30,977 bases of DNA from positions 1 through 30,977 of the forward strand of contig JBKQIP010000041.1 of NCBI GenBank assembly GCA_052148295.1, in the 5' to 3' direction. This stretch comes from Bog-473 sp052148295. Its GTDB lineage: Bacteria > Actinomycetota > Acidimicrobiia > Acidimicrobiales > RAAP-2. The notes below the pieces were generated by a model that did not search any database, was not told the DNA's origin, and worked only from the letters and a program-made list of their open reading frames with translations. The translations under genes and the position numbers were made by a program. Each line of letters starts with the position of its first letter. Positions within the stretch are counted from its first letter, which is position 1. Positions 22,458 through 30,500 of this stretch are shown piece after piece.

Positions 22458-22461
22458 GTCA

Positions 22462-23027
22462 CTAGTACGGGTGCCGATCGGGCTTCTCCGCCCACGCCCG
22501 GTACGCGGCCAGCCCGAGGTCGGGGCGGAACTGGGCGATCTTTATCCGGCGCTGGTCGTACGGCTTGGTGAAGTCCTCGTATTGGAAGGCGTCGTCAAAC
22601 CCGATCTTGCTGGTGGCGTCGAGGTCATTGGAGAAATACACCGCATCGATCCGGGCCCAGTAGATCGCGCTCATGCACATCGGGCACGGGGCTCCGCTGA
22701 CGTAGATCTCGTGGCCCACCAGCATCTTCGCCCGCTCCGGGACCGGATCGGGCGAGCCCTCGGCGCGGGGGATGAGCCTCAGGGTCGACTCGTTCTGGTG
22801 CTCGGGGGAGATGGTCGGCGCCTCCCGGTTGAGGCTCGCCACCGCCTTGCGGATGGCCTCGATCTCCGCGTGGGCCGTGATGTCGCCCGTGAGCAGCACC
22901 CGGTTCTGACCCCGGGCCACGATCTCCCCTTCCCGGACGATGACGGCACCGAAGGGTCCGCCCCAGCTGTTGTCACGGATTCCTCGGCCAGCCGACAGGC
23001 CTCCTCCATCAGCTGCTCGGGCGTCAT
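22462..23027 (-). pseudogene. Nucleoside/guanine deaminase with an apparent 1-base frameshift
   Basis: ATG 23027 opens MTPEQLMEEACRLAEESV, then the frame is lost near 22973-22976. The downstream frame continues as NSWGGPFGAVIVREGEIVAR, GQNRVLLTGDITAHAEIEAI and so on to the TAG at 22462. Adding one G (GTGAC to GTGGAC) would restore EESVDNSWGGPFGAV, as expected for the family, and give about 188 residues. The zinc-dependent deaminase site is intact: His-Ala-Glu in THAEIEAI and PCPMC in APCPMCMSA. Family members deaminate guanine, cytosine nucleosides or related bases. The downstream piece could be translated from GTG 22920 but would lack the first strand and helix. This is either a real mutation or a sequencing error. 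It is followed 4 bases later by the ABM membrane protein. Confidence 0.82.
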
Positions 23028-23043
23028 GGCGATTCGTCTCCTC

Positions 23044-23063
23044 GCGTAGGGAGCGTCCTACGC
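23044..23063 (-). promoter_or_regulatory. Perfect 7-bp inverted repeat beside the deaminase ribosome site
   Basis: GCGTAGG (23044-23050), 6 bases, CCTACGC (23057-23063). On the minus strand the stem lies directly before GAGGAG, the likely ribosome site of the deaminase gene (ATG 23027). A candidate -10 TAAAGT lies at 23091-23086, so the hairpin would be in the 5' leader. It could instead terminate the upstream amidase transcript, though no T-run follows. Confidence 0.5.
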
Positions 23064-23125
23064 TGCGTGGGCCAGTGCGGCGGACACTTTAGTCCACCTG
23101 CGCCGTTCTCCCTCGTGATGTGTCG

Positions 23126-24208
23126 TCAGTCGGTCGGGGCGCGATGGTGCACCCGCGTCGCGACGGTCCGAGAGTGCTTCGGGACGGGGGGCGACAGGAA
23201 CTGCTCGACGGCCGATGCGATCCCTTGCGCGATCACCTGCTGCCCCAACGCGGTGCTGGCGATGCTCGCCTCGAACGGATCGGTCAGGTAGAGCGGTTCG
23301 ATCAATGCGCCCGGCATCTCGCTGGGTGTGGAGAAGTAGCCCGCCATGGCCGGGCCGATGAGCAGAAGATGGTTGTAGTCGAGTGCCGCCGCCGCGATGC
23401 CCCCGTCGCTCGGATCGCCGACATAGGAACCAAGGGCGGTGTCCGTTTCGACCCCGTCGTCGGGAATGGCCCAACCCTGTGCGTTCATGTCGCTGAGGAC
23501 GTACGCCTGCACCAGAAAGGCCAGTTTCAGATTGGCGGCGGAGAACGGCCGGCTGGCGTCGTAGGCGGTGAGGCTGCCCGCGTTCAACGACGAGTACCCC
23601 GCATCGAAGTAGATGCCGACCAAGGCGTCCGCCTTGGCCAGGTTGGCACACACGTCCCGCGCCGCGACGTCGTCGTGAGCCCCCTGGACGGTGAGCACTC
23701 CCCCGGACGTGTCGTCCGGGGCGAGCCGGACCACGGTGGATGCCCCGGTGCGCGACACCACGACCCGAAAGCCCTGGGCCCGCAGCAGTGCCATGGCATC
23801 GAGCTCCACCGGAAGGGTCAGGTCGGCTTCTTCGACCGTCTGCCCGGTCTCGGTGGTGCCGGTGGCCCCGGGATCGATGCCGCCGTGCCCGGCGTCGAGA
23901 AAGACGGTCTCATGACGATCACCCGAGGTCGGGCCGAAGGCAACACATGCCCCGGGCGCGAAGGCGGAGGGGTCCAGGGCGACCCCCTTCGTCGCGACCC
24001 CCTTGGTCGCGTCGGTCGTACGTCGCACGCCGGCCAGAGCGTGGGCGCTCCCGGTCTCGCCGCAACCGACGATACAGAGGAGGAGTGCGCCCACGACCGA
24101 TGACCCGATCCGCACGCAGCGGCGACGGCGCCGGCGGCGGTGGCGGCGCCGAGCTCGTATGGCGGGTTGATCAGACGTGGTGGGCGCCCCCGATCCGGCG
24201 GAGCTCAA
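23126..24208 (-). CDS. Amidase_3-like (N-acetylmuramoyl-L-alanine amidase fold) lipoprotein, zinc site altered
   Basis: Up to 360 residues from TTG 24208, the first usable start after an in-frame TGA; GTG 24115 is an alternative. The N-terminus is extremely basic (about 11 Arg in residues 18-30), then a hydrophobic stretch ending in IVGC (Cys49), a lipoprotein signal. The amidase_3 fold follows: VFLDAGHGGIDPGATG (zinc ligand His108), Glu126/127, RVVVSRTGAS, and GALIEPLYLTDPFE with catalytic Glu304. Where the family has a second zinc His (IHxN) this protein has VGIYFDAGYSS, with Tyr200. It may therefore be a non-catalytic peptidoglycan binder or use another ligand; this could be a trait of an actinobacterial subfamily. 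A 15-bp internal repeat gives ATKGVATKGV (residues 67-76) in the linker. Confidence 0.75.
   Translation of the reverse strand: MSSAGSGAPTTSDQPAIRARRRHRRRRRRRCVRIGSSVVGALLLCIVGCGETGSAHALAGVRRTTDATKGVATKGVALDPSAFAPGACVAFGPTSGDRHETVFLDAGHGGIDPGATGTTETGQTVEEADLTLPVELDAMALLRAQGFRVVVSRTGASTVVRLAPDDTSGGVLTVQGAHDDVAARDVCANLAKADALVGIYFDAGYSSLNAGSLTAYDASRPFSAANLKLAFLVQAYVLSDMNAQGWAIPDDGVETDTALGSYVGDPSDGGIAAAALDYNHLLLIGPAMAGYFSTPSEMPGALIEPLYLTDPFEASIASTALGQQVIAQGIASAVEQFLSPPVPKHSRTVATRVHHRAPTD
23981..24010 (-). repeat. 15-bp direct repeat inside the amidase-like gene
   Basis: GACCCCCTTCGTCGC (23981-23995) and GACCCCCTTGGTCGC (23996-24010) differ at one base and encode ATKGV twice in the linker between signal sequence and catalytic fold. 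Confidence 0.85.
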
Positions 24209-24264
24209 CGCGTGTGATCATGACCGTCTCCTCCCTCGAGGTGACACTATGCCCCCGGCACGGT

Positions 24265-24645
24265 TCACACGCCGATAGCGTTGCCGATGTCATCGAGCGA
24301 TAGCGGTCCCGTCACCTGGCCGGTGCACTGCTCACAGCCAGCCGTGTGCCGCCACGATCGGATCAGGTGCGTCCCCTCGGCATTGAGCCACACGCTGAAG
24401 ATCTCACTCCGCGGGTCCAGCTCCAGACGCGCGTACGGCCGCCAATCCGTGGCGACCGTGCGCTCGCCGACCTCGATACCCTTGAGGATCCTCCGGAAGC
24501 GCATGCGATCGGTGTCGAAGATCCAGGTGCTGTGGCAGGACTCCAGGACCGTGGCTCCCATGCCGCCAAGGTGGCCCTTCACGCTGGCGGCGCACTGTGG
24601 CACACCTGGCAGCGGCCTTGGAATCTGATTGCAGTTCGATGTCAT
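24265..24645 (-). CDS. Conserved small protein of unknown function
   Basis: 126 residues from ATG 24645, lying 38 bases after the acyltransferase stop on the same strand. No family recognised with certainty. Visible: a Cys-bearing N-terminus (MTSNCNQIPRPLPGVPQCAA), a central core of STWIFDTDRMRFRRILKGIE and DWRPYARLELDPRSEIFSVW, and LNAEGTHLIRSWRHTAGCEQCTGQ near the end with a Cys-x2-Cys that could bind metal. The codon pattern is clearly coding (mostly G/C third positions), and the sequence is balanced rather than low-complexity. There is no signal peptide, so probably cytoplasmic. Similar short proteins with a STWxFDTxRMRFRR core are, to my memory, common in Acidimicrobiia, but I cannot check this. 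Confidence 0.72.
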   Translation of the reverse strand: MTSNCNQIPRPLPGVPQCAASVKGHLGGMGATVLESCHSTWIFDTDRMRFRRILKGIEVGERTVATDWRPYARLELDPRSEIFSVWLNAEGTHLIRSWRHTAGCEQCTGQVTGPLSLDDIGNAIGV

Positions 24646-24683
24646 CGGCTCGTGCCGCGTCACGGGCGCGAGACGGGAGAGCG

Positions 24684-26795
24684 TCAGGCCGAGCAGGGGA
24701 TCTTGGCGAACCACGATGGCGGGGCTTCGGGTGGCAGGGGTGCGCGATGCGACTGGACGGCGGCGATCGCGTGGGGGCGTCCCAGCGCAACGAGCCGGGG
24801 CAGGAGTCGCTCTCCCACCCACTGACCCCCGGTCACCGAGATGTGGATACCGTCGGCGCAGCGGACGGGCACGTCGTCCACGTCGGTGGTGAAGCGGTCC
24901 GAGGGTGACAGCAGGGCCCCGAAGTCGAACACGCTCGCCGTCTGCGGGCGGCTGGCCGCGGCCTCCGACAGGAGCCGGTTGTCGGTCGTCACCCTGGCCG
25001 GTTGGTCCTCCGGCATCGGCTGGCCGTCGCTCTGCACCCCGCTGTTGTAGAACGGGGACGTCAAGAAGACGACGTGGGCGCCCCGTGAGGCGAGCACGCC
25101 GATCGCCTGCTCGAAGCGGGACCTGGCCCAGCGATCGAAGTTCGGCTGACCCAGGTGCTGCCAGGAGCCGTCGAGCTCGGTGTCGAAGGTGTCGGTCCGC
25201 GCCAGGTAGACGACCACATCGGGGTCGTACTGCCGGACCAAGGACCGATATGTCTCGAGGAGATGGTCGGGGCTCTGGGCCTCGCACGGGGCATCGGGCG
25301 GGATGGTGTACCACAGCACCTTCACCTGGCTCCCGGCGGCCAGCGAGCAGGCGGGAGTTCCCCGGTTGACCACCTGGGCGCCGTAGTGGGGGGCGATCAT
25401 GGAGAGGCCCACACCGAGCGAGCCCGCCATGGAGTCGCCGACCACCAAGATCCGGACCGGGGGACCTCCGCCGAGATCGGGTGCCCTCGAGAGCCGGATG
25501 GGCGACGCGGCCGCACCGGCGGGCAGCGAGGCACCGTCGGGGACCAGGAAGGCCATGGCGGCCACCAGGGAGGCCACGACCGGCAGGACGACCCAGGGGC
25601 GCCAATGCCGCAACGCTCCGTTCTGGACCGGCGTCTCCACGAAGCGGAACGAGAGTGCCGCCACTCCCACGATCACCCCAAGGCGGGCGGCCAGCAGCGG
25701 CAGGCCGTTCACATGGACCCGGGCCGGCGTCATGACCAGCAGCACCGGCCAGTACCAAAGGTACATGCCGTAGGAGATCCGTCCCACGTAACGCAGCGGG
25801 GCGATGCCGATGCCCAGAGCGAGCGGGTGCCGCGGCAGCTGGGTCACGCACAGGATCACGGCGGCGGCGCCGAGCGCCACGATGGCGAAGCCCCCGTGAA
25901 AGGCCAGCGGGGACATCTCCGAGACGTTCCTCCACATGAGCACCACGACGACGGCGCCGGCGACACCGGCACACCACAGCCCGGCCGTGGCCGCCCGGCG
26001 GGTGACGGGGCCCCACAAGGTGCAGGCGAGCGCCAGTGCGGCGCCGATGAGAATGGACTGCGCCCGAGTGTCGCTGCCGTAATAGGCACGGTTCACATCG
26101 GTGGCTCCGACGGGTGTGATCACCCACATCCACGCGGCCGAGGCCAACGCACCCAACCCGGCGATGGCCAGGAGGACCACACGCCGGCGTCGGCTCGACC
26201 GCATCTCGGTGGCTCCGGGGGAGCCGGATCCGAGCTCCGGCCCGCCGGCGCGGCGACGGCGCGAGCGCAGGGTGAGGACGCCCAGGACCACCAAGGGCCA
26301 GACCAGGTAGAACTGCTCCTCGATCGCCAGCGTCCACGTGTGCAGGAGGGGAGACTGGTTGCCGGTCCCCGTGAAGTAGTTCGCATGCTCGGCCAGGAAC
26401 CGCCAATTGGAGGAATAGAAGATCGTCGCCAGCGTGTCCCCGAGGAGCCCGGGCGAGCCGAGGACCGACGGCCAGAGGTCGGCCACCAACAGGACGACGA
26501 ACAGCATGAGAAACAGCGCCGGCAGGAGGCGCCGCGCCCGACGGGCCCAGAAGTGTCCCAGCGCGATCGTCTGTCGCTTCTGCCACTCCGACACCAGGAT
26601 TCCCGTGATCAGGTAGCCCGACAGGACGAAGAACACGTCGACGCCGTAGAAGCCGCCGACGGCCCACGGGGTGTAGGCGTGGAAGAGGATCACGGCCAGC
26701 ACGGCGAAGGCGCGCATCCCATCGAGCGGCGCGACCCTTCGCGTGGCTGGAGCGGCCTCGGGCCGGCTGGCCGGCGTGGCGGTGGAGCCGATCAA
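24684..26795 (-). CDS. OafA-type membrane acyltransferase fused to an SGNH domain
   Basis: About 703 residues if it starts at TTG 26795; a GTG at 26918 would add 41 residues. I favour TTG because TACTCT (26808-26803) lies 7 bases upstream, fitting a leaderless start, and the family core LDGMRAFAVLAVILFH then begins near residue 24. The N-terminal half is an acyltransferase-3 membrane domain with about ten helices: catalytic His in ILFHAYTPW, FYGVDVFFVLSGYLIT, RRARRLLPALF and TWTLAIEEQFYLVWPL. After a linker comes an SGNH hydrolase-like domain with GDSMAGSLG (Ser) and DGIHIS (Asp/His) near residue 645. Such proteins move an acyl group across the membrane and place it on a sugar of peptidoglycan, lipid or exported glycan. 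It is first in a run with the small protein and the amidase-like lipoprotein. Confidence 0.88.
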   Translation of the reverse strand: MIGSTATPASRPEAAPATRRVAPLDGMRAFAVLAVILFHAYTPWAVGGFYGVDVFFVLSGYLITGILVSEWQKRQTIALGHFWARRARRLLPALFLMLFVVLLVADLWPSVLGSPGLLGDTLATIFYSSNWRFLAEHANYFTGTGNQSPLLHTWTLAIEEQFYLVWPLVVLGVLTLRSRRRRAGGPELGSGSPGATEMRSSRRRRVVLLAIAGLGALASAAWMWVITPVGATDVNRAYYGSDTRAQSILIGAALALACTLWGPVTRRAATAGLWCAGVAGAVVVVLMWRNVSEMSPLAFHGGFAIVALGAAAVILCVTQLPRHPLALGIGIAPLRYVGRISYGMYLWYWPVLLVMTPARVHVNGLPLLAARLGVIVGVAALSFRFVETPVQNGALRHWRPWVVLPVVASLVAAMAFLVPDGASLPAGAAASPIRLSRAPDLGGGPPVRILVVGDSMAGSLGVGLSMIAPHYGAQVVNRGTPACSLAAGSQVKVLWYTIPPDAPCEAQSPDHLLETYRSLVRQYDPDVVVYLARTDTFDTELDGSWQHLGQPNFDRWARSRFEQAIGVLASRGAHVVFLTSPFYNSGVQSDGQPMPEDQPARVTTDNRLLSEAAASRPQTASVFDFGALLSPSDRFTTDVDDVPVRCADGIHISVTGGQWVGERLLPRLVALGRPHAIAAVQSHRAPLPPEAPPSWFAKIPCSA

Positions 26796-27014
26796 ACGGA
26801 CGAGAGTACCCGACGGGTGAGCCGGGAACAACGCGGCCGGAGCCCCTGCCGCACGAACCGATCGGTCACCGTTCGACGCCGATGTCGGTGATCCGCGGCT
26901 TCGGCCACGCCGGTCCACCAGGCGGACCGAGCCTGCGGTGCCCGACGGCGCGCGGGCGGGAGGCGGCCCGATGGGGCCCGACGGCGGCGTGGTGTTGGCA
27001 CGGCACCCCCTTCC

Positions 27015-27041
27015 CAGATGGTTCGGTTAGCGAACTATCTG
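27015..27041. promoter_or_regulatory. 27-bp near-perfect palindrome, candidate MarR operator
   Basis: CAGATGGTTCG (27015-27025), GTTAG, CGAACTATCTG (27031-27041): 10 of 11 arm positions are complementary. A second perfect inverted repeat overlaps it, GTTAGC (27026-27031) and GCTAAC (27042-27047). The AT content is well above the surroundings. It ends 6 bases before ATG 27048, so a bound regulator would block transcription of the MarR/ABC operon. It is a typical autoregulatory layout. Confidence 0.7.
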
Positions 27042-27047
27042 GCTAAC

Positions 27048-27545
27048 ATGGCCTGCGTGCCGAAACCCTCCGACGCCGAGCCCATGACCTGGGCCGACAC
27101 CCCGTCGCAGGCCCCGCGGCTGCAGGTCGAAGCCGTCCGTGCCCTGGCCCGGGCCTCACGCGTCCTCGAGCGGGCTTCGGGTGAGCTCAGCCTGGCCCAC
27201 TACCGCGTGCTGTCGGCCGTCGCCTCGGGGGACGAGCGGGCCTCGCGCCTGGCCAGCCGGCTGGCCGTCGGCAAGCCGACCATCAGCGCCGCGGTCGAGG
27301 CCCTCTGCCAGCGTGGCCTGCTGCTCCGGCTGGACGTCGAGGGGGATCAGCGGGCCGCGGCACTGCGGGTGACCCCCGAAGGCGCGGCCGTGCTCTCCCG
27401 GGTCGAATCCGAGATGATCAGCCGCATCGACGACCTGTGCGCCCGCACACCCGACGGAGCGCAGCTGCTCGAGTCGCTGGTCTGGCTCGGTGCGGCCATC
27501 GACGAGCGCCAGGCGGCGCGGGCGGCCGAAGGGGTGGGACACTGA
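27048..27545 (+). CDS. MarR family transcriptional regulator
   Basis: 165 residues from ATG 27048. An in-frame ATG at 27018 lies inside the operator-like palindrome and is unlikely; ATG 27084 is also possible. The MarR winged helix is clear: LSLAHYRVLSAVASGDERAS (48-67), recognition helix RLASRLAVGKPTISAAVEAL, and a wing with RLDVEGDQRAAALRVTPEGA. The flanking helices form the dimer interface. MarR proteins repress drug-efflux or catabolic genes and release DNA on binding small phenolic or lipophilic molecules. The ABC exporter begins 8 bases after its stop, so both are one transcript and the exporter is the obvious target. No ribosome site is evident before ATG 27048, so translation may be leaderless. 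Confidence 0.88.
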   Translation: MACVPKPSDAEPMTWADTPSQAPRLQVEAVRALARASRVLERASGELSLAHYRVLSAVASGDERASRLASRLAVGKPTISAAVEALCQRGLLLRLDVEGDQRAAALRVTPEGAAVLSRVESEMISRIDDLCARTPDGAQLLESLVWLGAAIDERQAARAAEGVGH

Positions 27546-27553
27546 CGGCCGCG

Positions 27554-30500
27554 ATGGCACCGTCGACCGCCCAGCCGGCGGTGAGACCGGGTTGGGTCCG
27601 GCGCCTGTGGGGCTACATGGCCATGCATCGCTCCGACGTGACCCTGTCCCTCACCGGTGCCGTCTGCGGGAGCATCTGCCTGACCATCGTCCCGCTCATC
27701 GAGCGCCAGATCGTCGACGGGGTCATTCTGGAGCACACCTCCTCGCTATGGCCGTGGCTGACCATGCTCATCGTCCTCGCCGCCGCCGCCTTCGGCTTCG
27801 CCTATCTGCGACGCTACCGCGGCGGCAAGGTGGCCCTGGCCGTGCAGTACGACCTGCGCAACGCCATGCACGACCACCTGCAGGACATGGACTTCGACAA
27901 CCTGGACCGCATGCCGACGGGCCAGCTGGTGGCGCGGGCCAACTCCGACTCCACCCTGGTGCAGGGCCTGCTGAGTTTCTTTCCCATCATGAGCAGCAAC
28001 GTCCTCCTCATGCTGTTCTCGCTGGGCGTCATGACCTACCTCTCCCCCTTGTTGGCCGTGGTCAGTGTCATCATCGCTCCCAGCCTCCTCGTCGTCTCGT
28101 ACCGCATGCGCCACAAGGTCTTCCCCGCCACGTGGGACGGCCAGCAACGCGAGGGCGACGTGGCGCAGATCGTGGACGAGGACGTCAACGGCGTGCGCGT
28201 GGTCAAGGCGTTCGGCCAGGAGCACCACGAGCTGGAACGGGTGACCCGCGCCTCGGAGACGCTGTACGGCTCGCAGATGCGCGCCGTGCGCCTCCAGTCG
28301 CGCTACCAGCCACTGCTCGAGGCCATCCCGACCATCGGTCAGGTGGCCATTCTCGCCTTCGGGGGGTGGCTGGCCCTGCATGACGAGATCACGCTCGGGA
28401 CCTTCCTCGCCTTCTCGACGTACATCGTCCAGCTGGTCTCACCGGCCCGCCAGCTGGCCGGCGTCCTGACCATCGGGCAGCAGGCCCGGGCCGGCGTCGA
28501 GCGCATCTTCCAGCTCCTCGACCTCGAGCCGGAGATCGCCGACCCTCCCGACGCCCGCGAGTTGCCGACCCTGCAGGGCGAGATCGCCTTCACCGACGTG
28601 TCGTTCGGCTACGGCGACCACTCCTCCCTGCTCGAGGGGTTCAGCCTCACCATCGCACCCGGTGAGCGGGTCGCCATCGTCGGCCCGAGTGGCAGCGGGA
28701 AGACGACGCTCGCCATGCTGATCCCCCGCTTCTACGACCCCGACGAGGGAGCCGTGCGGGTGGACGGGCACGATCTTCGGGCGGTCACCCTGCGTTCTCT
28801 GCGCCGCCAGATCGGTGTGGTCTTCGAGGAGAGCTTCCTGTTCTCCGACTCCGTCCGCGCCAACATCGCCTACGGGCGACCGGACGCGACCGAGGCCGAC
28901 ATCGAGGCGGCAGCCCGGGTGGCCCAGGCGCACGAGTTCATCCTCGCGTTGCCGCGCGGGTACGACACGGTCGTCGGCGAGCGGGGATTGACTCTCTCGG
29001 GCGGGCAACGGCAACGCATCGCGTTGGCCCGGGCCATCGTGGCCGATCCGCGCATCTTGATCCTCGACGACGCCACCAGTGCCATCGACTCGAAGATCGA
29101 GGAGGCCATCCACCACGGGCTACGCCACGTCATGGCCGATCGGACCACAGTCCTCATCGCCCACCGGCGCTCCACCCTTCACCTGGCCGATCGCATCGTC
29201 GTGCTGGAGCGCGGGCGCGTGGCCGCGCAGGGCACCCACGACGATCTCATGGCCCACAGCGCGCGGTACCGCACGCTGCTGTCCGGTCTCGACGAGGAGC
29301 TGGCCGAAGAAGTGGGGGACCGCATCGAGGTCCTCGCCACCATGACGCCGGATGACACCACGGCCTCGGCCTGGAACGGCAGCGGCGCCGACAGCGCCGA
29401 CAGCGCCGACGGCCCCGACGGCGCGGGCGTGGGCGCGGGCGGGGCGGCGGTGATCCGCACCATCGGCCCGCCGAGCATCGGCCCCGGTCTCGGGAGAGGC
29501 GGCGGAGGAGGCAACTGGCGCCTCAACCTGGCGCCCACACCCGAGCTGTTGGCGCGGGTGGCGGCGCTGCGACCGGTACGGGACTTCGTCACGGTCGACC
29601 TCGAGCAGGAAGCCCGCCACGACCGCGGTTTCCGGCTCTCGCGGCTGTTCCGCGAATTCCGCCGGCCGCTGCTGGTCGGCCTGGTCCTGGTCGTCATCGA
29701 CGCCCTGGCCTCCCTGGCCGGGCCCATACTGGTCAAGACCGGCATCGACAACGGCGTGGCCACGGGCTCCGAGGCGGTGCTCTTCGGAGCGGCCGCCGTC
29801 TACCTGGTCATCACCCTGGTCGATCTCATCGACGAGATCGGGGAGACGTTCGTGACGGGCCGGGCCGCCGAACGGATCATGCTGTCCCTCCGGGTCCGGA
29901 TCTGGGCTCAGCTGCAGCGCCTCTCCCTCGACTACTACGAGCGAGAGATGGCTGGACGGATCATGACCCGGATGACGACTGACGTGGACCAATTCGAGTC
30001 CCTGATAGAGAACGGATTGCTCTCCGCCCTGGTGTCCATCGTCACCTTCGTCGGCGTCGGTGCCGTCCTGCTCCTCATCAATTTCGAGCTCGGACTGTGC
30101 GCGCTGACCGTCACCGTCCCGCTGGCCATCGGCACCGTGCTGTTCCGCCGCCGGGCGGCCCGTCTGTACGACCTGGCTCGCGAGCGCATCGCCATCGTCA
30201 ACGCGGACTTCCAGGAGAGCCTCTCGGGGGTGCGGGTGTCGCAGGCCTTCGTCCACGAGACCGAGACCATGCGGCGCTTCCACGCGCTCGGTCGCGACTA
30301 CTTGCAGACCCGGGTGGCGGCCCAGCGGCTCGTCGCCACCTACTTCCCCTTCGTCCAGTTCCTCTCGGCCGTGGCCGACGCCGTGGTCCTGGGGGTCGGA
30401 GCCGGGCTGATCGCCAGCGGACACCTCACCTCGGGCGCCCTGATCGCCTTCATCCTCTACATCGATTTGTTCTTCTCGCCGATCCAGCAGCTGTCGCAGG

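Noticed and set aside
19957..22465. CACTAGT shared by the binding-protein promoter (19957-19963) and the deaminase/ABM junction (22460-22466)
   Set aside because: At the second place the bases are the last codons and stop of the deaminase gene, so the match is most likely chance.
24265..26667. An 800-codon minus-strand frame running across the acyltransferase into the small protein
   Set aside because: Only its last 126 codons (from 24645) look like protein; the rest is a shifted shadow of the acyltransferase gene.
25155..26891. A 578-codon plus-strand frame opposite the acyltransferase
   Set aside because: Antisense shadow: Arg/Gly/His-rich, no ribosome site, no recognisable domain.
27044..27057. 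Resemblance of the MarR start region (AACATGGCCTGCG) to the 17-bp motif at 3449-3465
   Set aside because: It is the MarR start codon and following codons, and it lacks the ATGA half of the motif, so coincidence is more likely than a shared operator.
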